Part shown: one piece after another, positions 1 to 6,515 of the stretch | Numbering within the stretch: position 1 is the first letter of the stretch | Layout of the letters: each line of letters opens with the position of its first letter | Assembly: GCA_900551185.1 (NCBI GenBank) | Contig: URVF01000054.1 | Coordinates: forward strand, 1-9,211 | Reading direction: 5' to 3' | Length of the DNA: 9,211 nt | Source of the DNA: an uncultured Collinsella sp. | GTDB lineage: Bacteria > Actinomycetota > Coriobacteriia > Coriobacteriales > Coriobacteriaceae | Made by a program: the position numbers and the translations under genes | Notes under the pieces: generated by a model | What the model saw: only the letters and a program-made list of their open reading frames with translations | Database searches by the model: none | What the model was told of the DNA's origin: nothing

Positions 1-34
1 GTCTCGTGGGCTCGGAGATGTGTATAAGAGACAG
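1..34 (+). other. Nextera read-2 transposase adapter (artefact)
   Basis: These 34 bases match the Illumina Nextera read-2 adapter: the linker GTCTCGTGGGCTCGG followed by the 19-bp Tn5 mosaic end AGATGTGTATAAGAGACAG. They are library sequence, not genome. Translated, the mosaic end gives the MCIRDS peptide often seen as contamination in protein databases. Native sequence starts at base 35. Confidence 0.98.
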
Positions 35-144
35 TCTACTACCTGCTCAACCTTATGCAGCGTGCCCGCCAGGCCATTATCGAGGGCCGTTACGGTGCGT
101 TCGTGAGCGACTGGATGAACAGTCCTGCGGCGGTGGACTACTAA
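35..144 (+). CDS. tgt: tRNA-guanine transglycosylase, C-terminal fragment
   Basis: Reading from TAC at 37 to TAA at 142-144 gives 35 residues beginning YYLLNLMQRARQAIIEGRYG and ending AAVDY. This resembles the C-terminus of bacterial Tgt, where a segment of the form RYYQRLMAGLRKAIEEGK is followed by a short tail (recalled E. coli sequence). Tgt exchanges guanine for the queuine precursor preQ1 at the wobble position of tRNAs with GUN anticodons, in the cytoplasm. The rest of the gene is lost because the fragment was cut here by tagmentation, so the truncation is technical. This frame differs from the long open frame that runs from the adapter into the LOG gene. The identification rests on a short segment. 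Confidence 0.72.
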
Positions 145-293
145 GAGCGGCGCGGGCGCTTGCGGAGCGTGGGCAACGGCAAGGGGCGAGCGCTGGCCGG
201 TCATCACGTTTGCTAACACCGTCTGCGCGACCGCTGACCGATGCCTTGCAAGTGCTTGATGCATCGTGGGTACCATACCGAATAGTTGATGTT

Positions 294-340
294 CGGGCGG
301 GTGTTTGGCGCATGGCGTCGACCCCGCCCGTTTTCTTTTT
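294..340 (+). terminator. Nested terminator-like hairpin before the LOG gene
   Basis: Arms CGGGCGGG (294-301) and CCCGCCCG (323-330) form a perfect 8-bp GC stem, followed at once by TTTTCTTTTT (331-340). The loop holds a second small hairpin, GGCGC (307-311) with GCGTC (315-319, one G-U pair). This is a typical rho-independent terminator layout. It lies 150-200 bases after the tgt stop and only 16 bases before the ATG of the next gene, whose ribosome site (AGGAG, 347-351) follows the T tract. It may end tgt transcripts, act as an attenuator for the LOG gene, or both. The rest of the interval 145-293 shows no tRNA or open gene. TTGCAA (246-251) and TACCAT (271-276), 19 bases apart, are a weak promoter candidate. 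Confidence 0.75.
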
Positions 341-356
341 CTCGATAGGAGTACCC

Positions 357-1115
357 ATGATTAAGAACGAGAATGTTGAGGGCGAGCCTGCCTACGACGA
401 GACGTACCGCCGCGGTCCCGTGGTCATGCGCGGCCCCATGATTCCTAAAGACAACACCTATGCCAACCTGCTGGCGCCCGAGGAGTCGACCGACTGGCTG
501 CATGCTGATCCGTGGCGTGTGCTGCGCATTCAGGCAGAGTTTGTCGATGGCTTTGGCGCGCTTGCCGAGCTTGGCCCTGCGGTGACCATCTTCGGCAGCG
601 CCCGCACGCCCAAGACCGATCCGCTCTACAAGGCGGCGCGCACGGTCGGTCGCAAGATTGCCCAACGCGGCGTGGCGGTTATCACCGGTGGCGGCCCCGG
701 CATCATGGAGGCGGCCAACAGGGGAGCGGCGAGCGTCAACGGCAAGTCAGTTGGTTTGGGCATTGAGCTGCCGCACGAGCAGGGGCTCAACAAATATGTG
801 AACCTCGGTATGGACTTCCGTTACTTCTTTGTGCGCAAGACCATGTTCGTCAAATACAGCTCGGGTGCCATCGTGTTTCCCGGTGGTTTTGGCACGCTCG
901 ACGAGATGTTCGAGGTGCTCACGCTGGTGCAGACGCACAAGGTTAAGCGCATGCCGCTTGTGCTGGTGGGCACCGAGTACTGGCAGGGCCTATTCGACTG
1001 GCTTAACGGTCCGGTGATGGACACCGGTATGATCAGCCCGCTCGATCCGGAGCTCGTACACATCACCGACGACCTCAACGAAGCCGTCGACATTGCCCTG
1101 AGCGGGTTGATGTAG
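357..1115 (+). CDS. LOG family protein (TIGR00730 Rossmann-fold phosphoribohydrolase)
   Basis: 252 residues. The family hydrolyses the N-glycosidic bond of nucleoside 5'-monophosphates; plant and some bacterial members release active cytokinins, but the physiological substrate in most bacteria is not settled. Visible motifs are GSAR (80-83), GGGPGIMEAANRGA (111-124), Arg160-Lys161 and the signature PGGFGTLDE (175-183) with its catalytic glutamate. About 70 N-terminal residues precede the Rossmann core, so it is longer than compact LOG proteins of roughly 180-190 residues. The ATG at 357 is chosen because AGGAG at 347-351 precedes it by 5 bases; the same frame stays open upstream only through non-coding sequence and adapter. 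No convincing terminator follows; a 5-bp hairpin at 1115-1128 lacks a T tract. Sure of the family, not of the substrate. Confidence 0.9.
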   Translation: MIKNENVEGEPAYDETYRRGPVVMRGPMIPKDNTYANLLAPEESTDWLHADPWRVLRIQAEFVDGFGALAELGPAVTIFGSARTPKTDPLYKAARTVGRKIAQRGVAVITGGGPGIMEAANRGAASVNGKSVGLGIELPHEQGLNKYVNLGMDFRYFFVRKTMFVKYSSGAIVFPGGFGTLDEMFEVLTLVQTHKVKRMPLVLVGTEYWQGLFDWLNGPVMDTGMISPLDPELVHITDDLNEAVDIALSGLM

Positions 1116-1147
1116 GGCAATCGTGCCCCACCGCGATATGAATATGT

Positions 1148-1199
1148 ATAGCAATCTGATGCTATCTAACGTCAGTTTGCCATTTATATTGGGTATACT
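1148..1199 (+). promoter_or_regulatory. Candidate operator palindrome and -10 box of the toxin-antitoxin operon
   Basis: ATAGCA (1148-1153) and TGCTAT (1160-1165) form a perfect inverted repeat with a 6-base spacer, a size typical of ribbon-helix-helix antitoxin operators. About 30 bases on, TATACT (1194-1199) is a near-consensus -10 box; no good -35 box lies at 16-18 bases before it. The interval is conspicuously AT-rich compared with the LOG gene. Autoregulation by the antitoxin or the toxin-antitoxin complex is inferred from the family. Confidence 0.45.
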
Positions 1200-1230
1200 G
1201 ATGCAAAAGACGAGGGCGAGGAGGTCGCGT

Positions 1231-1530
1231 ATGTCTACTGCAACGGTTAAGCCTACGACGGTTCGCATCGAAGAGGGGCTCAAGGAGCAGGCGACTGAGT
1301 TCTTGGATTCGGTCGGCCTCAGCCTCAATTCCTATCTCAATCTTGCCGTTCGGCAGCTTGTAAATCAGCGAAAGATTCCTTTTGAGATTGTAGGAAGGGC
1401 GGAAGTGCCCAACGAGGCGACGAGGCGTGCCATGGTAATCGCCGAGGCTCATGAGTTGGGGATTTTGCCGGACGATAGCCCGTCATTCAACAACGCCGAT
1501 GAGCTTATGTCATTCCTCGATGAGGGCTAA
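1231..1530 (+). CDS. Type II antitoxin, RelB/DinJ family
   Basis: 99 residues. The N-terminus has a ribbon-helix-helix pattern: the strand TTVRI at 9-13, then two predicted helices (about 15-28 and 32-46, including NSYLNLAVRQLV). RelB/DinJ antitoxins dimerise through this fold to bind their own promoter, and use the C-terminal half to wrap and block the toxin. The ATG at 1231 is chosen over the longer frame from 1123 because GAGGAGG at 1218-1224 lies 6 bases before it and the extension would cover the promoter. The toxin gene starts 3 bases after this stop codon, and its ribosome site lies in the last codons of this gene, which suggests translational coupling. Not named dinJ because only family-level similarity is visible. 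Confidence 0.85.
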   Translation: MSTATVKPTTVRIEEGLKEQATEFLDSVGLSLNSYLNLAVRQLVNQRKIPFEIVGRAEVPNEATRRAMVIAEAHELGILPDDSPSFNNADELMSFLDEG

Positions 1531-1533
1531 GCG

Positions 1534-1842
1534 ATGTTTGAGATTAAGGTCGAGGCTCAGTTTAAGGCCGACTACAAGCGAACGATGCAGAGTCATCCGC
1601 AGCTAAAAACCGAGTTTAAGGCGGCAGTTGCCGAGCTTGCGGCACATGGTTCGCTTCCGGCGGAGTACGGTGCCCACGAGCTCTCCAACCCGGGCGGCAA
1701 CTACAACGGGCACATCGACTTCCATCTATCCGGCGGCCTGATCGACGTGGTCGTTCTCTACCTGCCGCATAAAACTAATCCGGTGATTCGACTGGTCAGA
1801 ATGGGTTCGCATCAAGAACTGTTCCAGGGCCCACTGAGCTAG
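1534..1842 (+). CDS. Type II toxin, YafQ/RelE-superfamily mRNA interferase
   Basis: 102 residues, normal for YafQ-like toxins (about 90-100). These cut mRNA in the ribosomal A site when the antitoxin is lost. The C-terminal signature LVRMGSHQELF (87-97) matches the YafQ pattern LVRTGSHSELF. Probable equivalents of the E. coli YafQ catalytic residues (recalled: His50, His63, Asp67, Trp68, His87, Phe91) are His48, His64, Asp71, none for Trp68, His93 and Phe97. The segment HLSGGLIDVVVLY replaces the usual HLEPDWxLIY form, with about two extra residues and no Trp, so activity could differ. GAGGG at 1522-1526 is a ribosome site 7 bases before the ATG. The gene is followed after 13 bases by palindromic repeat copy 1 and converges on the helicase gene. 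Confidence 0.85.
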   Translation: MFEIKVEAQFKADYKRTMQSHPQLKTEFKAAVAELAAHGSLPAEYGAHELSNPGGNYNGHIDFHLSGGLIDVVVLYLPHKTNPVIRLVRMGSHQELFQGPLS

Positions 1843-1855
1843 CCACTCGCTTTTA

Positions 1856-1923
1856 ACTTGCGGTGGAATAGGGATTGATTGGCGGCTGATACGCCAAAAA
1901 ACAGTCCCTATTCCACCGCAAGT
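1856..1923. repeat. Palindromic intergenic repeat, copy 1
   Basis: The arms 1856-1874 and 1905-1923 are perfect 19-bp inverted repeats with the core TTGCGGTGGAATAGGGA. An inner hairpin TTGGCG (1879-1884) with CGCCAA (1892-1897) makes a nested two-level structure. Copies 2 and 3 lie at 5419-5485 and 8691-8759. Copies 1 and 2 differ at about six bases plus one A. It lies between the convergent toxin and helicase genes, and the helicase stop codon TAG is inside its right arm. Neither flank has a clear T tract, so termination by this copy is uncertain. Confidence 0.85.
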
Positions 1924-4892
1924 GGTGGGGATGTCCTGCCTGTTGACGTGGCATCTGGCTTTCCCTTGTGGTTGATTTCGTCTAAGAGCTCCGCTGCGAT
2001 CTCGCTGTTTTTGAACCTGATGCTGCAGTCTTCTTTCTTGGGGAAAGCTAGTAGCGGGATCGTTCCGTACCAGATTGTTTCTTCGTCAATTATCGCTGCA
2101 CACAAACGTCCTTCTGCTCTAATGGCATGCTCGACGTTCATTTCTGCCAAAGTCTCGCTTGCATCTTCGCGCGGAGTCGAGGCAATGAAAAACTCAAGAG
2201 CAATCCCTCGGGCGGTGGCACCTTTGATTGCATCGCCGAGCTTTGCGAGGCAGGCGGCGGATGCGTAGGGCGCGGCAATGAAGATGCTCTTGGCGGCGCC
2301 AACGATGTCTTCAACCAGAGTCTCTACGGCATTGGCCGGTTCTATGAGAATGTTTTGATCGGACTGCTCGCTGCCACCGGTCACGTAGACTTCGTACCCG
2401 AGCTTGGCGTAGGTCTTGAGTCTCTTCTGGTACATGCGGGCGAGCATGGGTATAGATAAATCAACGTAGTCGAATATCTCAACCCGTCGCTTGCCCTCGT
2501 GGCTTCTATGGAGCCTGCCCGCCTGCTGCGTGATGCTGCCGTCCCACGATATTGGCGTGGCAATGAGTAGAGTGTCAAGGTAGGACAGATCGAAGCCCTC
2601 GCCCAAAAGGCTTTCGGTGGCGACGATGATTCGATGTTCATGCTCGAAGCGGGGAAGACTGCTCAGTATCGTTTTTCTTTCTTTGGCGTCGATTTCCCCG
2701 GTCAGGAGAACGGGTTCGTGTCCTTGGTTTTTGAGCATCCCGAACAGCTCCTCGGCATGCTTTTTCCTTTTAGTCAGCACGAGCGGATGCCGGCCGTTTG
2801 ACGCAGCTTCAATAGCGTCGTTGACAATCAATTCGTTTCTAGCTGCATGCGTGCACAGCAGGTCGAGAATCTGATTGAAGTTTGCACCTGGCTCGTAGGC
2901 GGGTAGTCGAATTCCAGTAAAACGAGGCCGTACGATGCGCTGGATGCCCTGCTGAATCGCTTGCGCTTTTGGATCGATAACATAACGGAGCGGGCCGCAG
3001 AGCATGGAGAGCGCCCGCGTAAGGCCGTCGGATCGTTCGGGCGTCGCAGAAAGGCCGTATACGTATTTGGCCGGGGCGGACTTGAGAATAAGCTCGAGCT
3101 GTGGTGCGGCGGCATGGTGGCATTCGTCGCAGATAATGAGGCCGTAATTACGAACAAGGCCCTTAACTATCGGCTCTCCAGTTTGGCGGTCTTTGCCAGA
3201 TAACGACTGGAACGAAGCGATGTCGACGAGGCCGCTTACGGCCATTTTGCCTCCTCCTATTTGTCCGATGACCGGAGGCTGCCTTTTGCTGATTCGTCCT
3301 TTTGGGGTTCGGACGGGCTCCCTGTTGTCCGTAATGTCGATAAATCGCTCGAGCTGGGATTTCCATTGGGTTATGAGTGCGGTTTTGGGAACGATGACGA
3401 GCGTTGGAAGACCAATGGATGCAATAAGATAAGCTCCGATGACTGTTTTACCGAAGCCTGTCGGCGCGGACATGATTCCGTCTTCGTATATGAGCATCTG
3501 ATCAGCGGCGATTTGCTGCTCAGGGCGAAGGACTCCTTTAAATGCCATAACAATCGGATTACCCGATTTGCGCTCGTCTGAATAGTGGGCGGTAACGCCG
3601 GTCTCTTGAACTAGCTGCTCAAGTTGAGTTTTGCAGCCCCGGGGAATTGCAACATGACCATCTCTCAGTTCGCTAAGGTCTATGAGTCGCGGTTTGCCGA
3701 ATACTGATTGATGCATGGACTGCGCGCGATAGAATGCCGGATTGGCAAATGTCGCAAGTCCGCGGATTTCCATTTGAGCTGCTGGACTCAGAGACTTCTC
3801 GGGGATGTACAGCATATCGGCTTGAATAACGGGCAGCGATGAGGGAAAGTCCCGCGATGTGAGTGGTAGTCGCTTTCGTGGTCTTTGGGCATACCGTTTG
3901 CCCTTGTTTGCCACCGTAGTTGTTGCTGGTCCGTGCGGGTTGTTTCCAGGGGCCTCAATCAGATCTTGCACCGTCGAGCGCGGAATCAGCTGGACTTGTG
4001 ATAGATAGAGCCATTGGTCGGGAAAGGGCTTGAATTGTTCGTCTACAAATACACTGTTTCCTTCACGTTGCGCCTTGCCTTGAAAGGGGAGTGCGATGAG
4101 GTTTCCGAAGCCTCCATCGGGAATAGTGGCCTGAGCGGGTAGCATTCGATCAAAGGCCTCGAACGTGATTGTCTTTTTATGCGCCGCAGCTTCGGTTATG
4201 AGGCAACTTCCAAACTCTCGGGCAGCCTTTGCGCTGATTGGCTCGAGGAAGAAAAACCAGATGTGGGCGCCGTTGCCGGACCTTGAGCGCTCAACAGCGG
4301 CGTTAATGCCCCGTCGTATTGCAACAAGCCGTACGGCATTTGTTGCCTCTTTCCAGTCCGCTTTGTCAAAATCGATGACGAGAACTTTCGTGTTGCAGTT
4401 CCTATCGAGAACATATTGCCCGAGGACATCGCGGAACCGGTCATCGTTGCCTTTAAAGTGAGCAATGATTGCGGCATCGCTTAATTCCGGGAAGACGCGA
4501 TTGCTGCATTCTACGCATTTAACTCTTTGATGGGCTGCTTTGGGGCAAATTCCTGGCTCCCACTCATTAGCACAAGCAGGCGTATAGCCAATGCCCCCGT
4601 CCTTTCTGCGATATCCATGAGCGTAAACATCTTTGCGCCCGGTAAAGAGACTGCGAAAGAGCTCGAGTTTATCGCGTGCTGGGCTCGCGCTGGTGACGAT
4701 GCCCTCGATTTGCGCTCGTTCATCGAACAAAGCGCCAGCTTCTTCCCACTCTTCTAGCGTTGCGTAGCGTACGTCTGAACCGTTGTTGCAAATGACGATT
4801 TGTCGGTGTTGGTCCGATATATGTGTGATCGTCTGATCGTATTTAAATTGTGCGGTCCCAAAGAGGGCGTATTGATGCATGGCGTTGCCCAT
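1908..4892 (-). CDS. TOTE-type primase / SF2 helicase / PLD-like fusion protein
   Basis: 994 residues from ATG 4892. Domains in order: an N-terminal part (1-75) of unknown role; a TOTE-type archaeo-eukaryotic primase domain (about 76-300) with a Cys cluster (C107, C116, C126, C129), metal-binding pair D174-x-D176 in VIDFDKADW, SRSGNGAHIW (203-212) and GFGNLIALP (261-269); a linker; a DEAD/DEAH (ResIII-like) helicase with Walker A APTGFGKT (476-483), DECH (589-592), SAT (615-617) and motif VI QQAGRLHR (789-796); and a PLD-like C-terminus (about 855-970) ending in a DEETIWYG-type motif. The PLD part lacks the HxK residues, so it is probably not a nuclease. Such proteins are annotated in databases as TOTE conflict-system components, thought to act against foreign DNA; activity here is inferred. 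The frame extends to TTG 4967 (1019 residues) without a ribosome site; ATG 4892 has AAGGA 10 bases upstream. The last codons (LAVE, stop) lie in repeat copy 1. Composition is lower in GC than the flanking genes, suggesting transfer. Confidence 0.85.
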   Translation of the reverse strand: MGNAMHQYALFGTAQFKYDQTITHISDQHRQIVICNNGSDVRYATLEEWEEAGALFDERAQIEGIVTSASPARDKLELFRSLFTGRKDVYAHGYRRKDGGIGYTPACANEWEPGICPKAAHQRVKCVECSNRVFPELSDAAIIAHFKGNDDRFRDVLGQYVLDRNCNTKVLVIDFDKADWKEATNAVRLVAIRRGINAAVERSRSGNGAHIWFFFLEPISAKAAREFGSCLITEAAAHKKTITFEAFDRMLPAQATIPDGGFGNLIALPFQGKAQREGNSVFVDEQFKPFPDQWLYLSQVQLIPRSTVQDLIEAPGNNPHGPATTTVANKGKRYAQRPRKRLPLTSRDFPSSLPVIQADMLYIPEKSLSPAAQMEIRGLATFANPAFYRAQSMHQSVFGKPRLIDLSELRDGHVAIPRGCKTQLEQLVQETGVTAHYSDERKSGNPIVMAFKGVLRPEQQIAADQMLIYEDGIMSAPTGFGKTVIGAYLIASIGLPTLVIVPKTALITQWKSQLERFIDITDNREPVRTPKGRISKRQPPVIGQIGGGKMAVSGLVDIASFQSLSGKDRQTGEPIVKGLVRNYGLIICDECHHAAAPQLELILKSAPAKYVYGLSATPERSDGLTRALSMLCGPLRYVIDPKAQAIQQGIQRIVRPRFTGIRLPAYEPGANFNQILDLLCTHAARNELIVNDAIEAASNGRHPLVLTKRKKHAEELFGMLKNQGHEPVLLTGEIDAKERKTILSSLPRFEHEHRIIVATESLLGEGFDLSYLDTLLIATPISWDGSITQQAGRLHRSHEGKRRVEIFDYVDLSIPMLARMYQKRLKTYAKLGYEVYVTGGSEQSDQNILIEPANAVETLVEDIVGAAKSIFIAAPYASAACLAKLGDAIKGATARGIALEFFIASTPREDASETLAEMNVEHAIRAEGRLCAAIIDEETIWYGTIPLLAFPKKEDCSIRFKNSEIAAELLDEINHKGKPDATSTGRTSPPLAVE

Positions 4893-5100
4893 TTGAATGC
4901 CGTCCTTGTATTGGAGTTGTTGAGACGAGGGTACGGCATTACGGCTTTTTGGGATATGTAATTTCAATTCAAGTTTGCTAATGGCAAGGGATTATTCTGC
5001 GAGCGGCTTTCGGTCGATGCCAAGGCGCGCGACGGTCCTTGATAATCAGGGTTTGCGGTCATATGGGTAGCCGGAGGCGTAAAGAGCGGACCTCATTCAG

Positions 5101-5330
5101 ACCCGGTGGGCAAAAAATGGAAAATATGAGTACTGTTGCTCCGTTAGTCTCATATCATTTGAGAAGTATCTAAGACCAATTGACTGAGTTTTAGTATATT
5201 CACCCCCCTAAACACGACGATTCGGGGCTTTATGGAGCTTGAAATCGGTGGAAGCGGGCAATTTCAGCGAAATTTTGCTGTTACTAAATTTATGACAGTA
5301 CTCATATTTGCCATTTTTTGCCCACCGGGT
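5101..5330. mobile_element. MITE-like element with 36-bp terminal inverted repeats
   Basis: The left end 5101-5136 and the right end 5295-5330 are inverted copies of each other over 36 bases with one mismatch (A at 5121 against the complement of G at 5310). The ends start ACCCGGTGGGCAAAAAATGG. The 158-bp interior encodes no protein that I recognise and is AT-rich, with a small hairpin AATTTC-AGC-GAAATT at 5260-5274. The size (230 bp), long terminal repeats and lack of a gene fit a non-autonomous miniature element. No target-site duplication is visible directly outside 5101 or 5330, so transposition is not proven. A structured RNA or a fixed regulatory element is the alternative. Confidence 0.65.
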
Positions 5331-5418
5331 ACCGCTAGGGGCTAGTCGAAGCTCCCCCAAACAGCTGGGAATGCGCCGATCGTCAGCATATCTTGTATAT
5401 GGATGGCTCAGCAAAAGA

Positions 5419-5485
5419 AGTTGCGGTGGAATAGGGATTGATTTGCGGTTGATAAGCCAAAAACAGTCCCTATTTCACCGCAACT
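5419..5485 (-). repeat. Palindromic intergenic repeat, copy 2 (probable degV terminator)
   Basis: Arms 5419-5437 and 5467-5485 pair over 19 bp with one non-Watson-Crick position (G5429 opposite T5475). It is nearly identical to copy 1; the second base pair of the stem is G-C instead of C-G, changed on both sides. It starts 13 bases downstream of the degV stop codon. On the - strand the stem is followed by TCTTTT, so it could terminate degV transcripts. Confidence 0.8.
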
Positions 5486-5498
5486 GATGTGGACGTCC

Positions 5499-6359
5499 CT
5501 AGCGAGTTGGCTGGTAGCGGGGGCAGTAGCTGATGGCGATGGCGTCGACGCCTACGTGGGTTGCGATGGTGCAGCCGATGGGGCCGGTGCCGGCGTCTAC
5601 GTAGTCCTGGCCTGCGAGCGCTTGGTTGACGAGCTCCTGCTCCTCAGCGGCACCGGTTGTGAGCACGCGTACGCTTGAACCCGGGTGTTCTGCCAAAAAT
5701 GCGAGGCAATCGGCCATGGTGTTGGCGACGATGCGCTTGGCGCCGCGGCCCTTCTTGATGGCCTTGATCTCGCCCGATTTCCACTCCGGCGAAACGGCCA
5801 GGCGAATGTTGAGCATCTGCGTCAGCTGGCCAGCGAGCTTGGGCGCGCGGCCGTTCTTGACCAGGTTCTCGAGCGTGCGCGGAATCAGCAGCAGATGGGC
5901 GTCGGGCAGCGTCGCGCGGATCTGAGCCTCGGTCTCGTCTAGGCTGCGGCCGTCCTCGCGCATGGCGAGCGCGTACTCTACCAGCAGACCCTCGGCGCCC
6001 GAGCCGGTGCGCGAATCGATGCAGCGCACGTCGAGCTCGTGGGTATCGGTCACCTGGCACGCGTTGGCGTAGCAGGCAGACCACTCGCTGCATAGCGAGA
6101 TAAAGATGGCGCTATCGTGGCCGTCGGCGAGCACGCGGTCAAAGAGTGCCTTGAATTCACCGGCACTCGGCTGCGAGGTGTGCGGTAGCTGCTCGGAGCC
6201 TGCCATGCGGGCGACGTATTCCTCGGCGGTGATTTGCACCTGGTCGAGCAGATCCTCGCCCTCGATAATCACATGCAGTGGAATCACGTAAATGCCGAGC
6301 TCTTGGGCACGGGCGGGGGAGATGTCCGACGTGGAGTCGGTTATGATGGCAAAAGACAT
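5499..6359 (-). CDS. DegV family fatty-acid-binding protein
   Basis: 286 residues, normal for DegV proteins (about 280). The family binds a fatty acid between two domains; relatives in Firmicutes (FakB) present fatty acids to the kinase FakA for phosphorylation and use in phospholipid synthesis. No kinase gene lies in this window. Visible marks are the N-terminal ITDSTSDIS (5-13), TSQPS (61-65), PRTLENLVKNGR (160-171) and the C-terminal GPIGCTIATHVG (259-270). The usual SGTY ligand-loop motif reads SACY (94-97), a modest deviation. The ATG at 6359 follows AAAGGTG by about 7 bases; the open frame reaches 6431 but has no better site. It is transcribed divergently from the HAD gene, with a TATACT box on the - strand at 6421-6416. 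Repeat copy 2 follows it as a probable terminator. Confidence 0.9.
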   Translation of the reverse strand: MSFAIITDSTSDISPARAQELGIYVIPLHVIIEGEDLLDQVQITAEEYVARMAGSEQLPHTSQPSAGEFKALFDRVLADGHDSAIFISLCSEWSACYANACQVTDTHELDVRCIDSRTGSGAEGLLVEYALAMREDGRSLDETEAQIRATLPDAHLLLIPRTLENLVKNGRAPKLAGQLTQMLNIRLAVSPEWKSGEIKAIKKGRGAKRIVANTMADCLAFLAEHPGSSVRVLTTGAAEEQELVNQALAGQDYVDAGTGPIGCTIATHVGVDAIAISYCPRYQPTR

Positions 6360-6415
6360 AATTGCACCTTTCGTTGGGGCGTTTGCGCGCCGCCTTCTGA
6401 GAGCAAAGTGCGACA

Positions 6416-6467
6416 AGTATAGTAGAGTCATTCCACATTGCTAGGTTCAATTGTTGAATAGTCAACA
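6416..6467. promoter_or_regulatory. Divergent promoter region of degV and the HAD gene
   Basis: On the - strand, TATACT (6421-6416) is a good -10 candidate for degV, with TTGAAC (6450-6445) about 23 bases upstream, which is too far for a standard -35 box. TGTTGA (6452-6457) and TCAACA (6462-6467) form a 16-bp palindrome centred on ATAG, a possible regulator site facing both genes. This AT-rich patch stands out from the surrounding GC-rich sequence. The + strand promoter is not clear. Confidence 0.4.
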
Positions 6468-6515
6468 GTTTGAAGTGTCGGTGTGGAAATCATCAACTGG
6501 GGAAGAGGGATGCCG

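Larger units (their letters stand above)
4893..5498. other. Gene-free stretch upstream of the helicase
   Basis: About 600 bases lie between the helicase start and the degV stop. They hold the MITE-like element (5101-5330) and palindromic repeat copy 2 (5419-5485). The part at 4893-5100 should carry the helicase promoter on the - strand, but no clear -35/-10 pair stands out. A 32-codon open frame (5062 to 4964, - strand, starting MTANPDYQ) has no ribosome site and overlaps the alternative TTG start. The part at 5331-5418 shows no gene or RNA that I recognise. An open frame at 5208-5414 (- strand) runs through the MITE-like element and looks incidental. Confidence 0.6.

Noticed and set aside
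145..293. Possible tRNA or small RNA between tgt and the LOG gene
   Set aside because: No T-loop, anticodon arm or acceptor stem could be assembled; only the hairpin at 294-340 is clear.
6..356. Long N-terminal extension of the LOG protein starting in the adapter
   Set aside because: It begins in synthetic sequence, crosses the tgt end in another frame and passes through the terminator; a good ribosome site marks ATG 357.
1879..2268. Plus-strand frame of 129 codons over the helicase 3' end
   Set aside because: It starts inside repeat copy 1 from a non-ATG codon and is antisense to a well-supported helicase.
5208..5414. 68-codon minus-strand frame
   Set aside because: It covers the right end of the MITE-like element, has no ribosome site and no recognisable fold.
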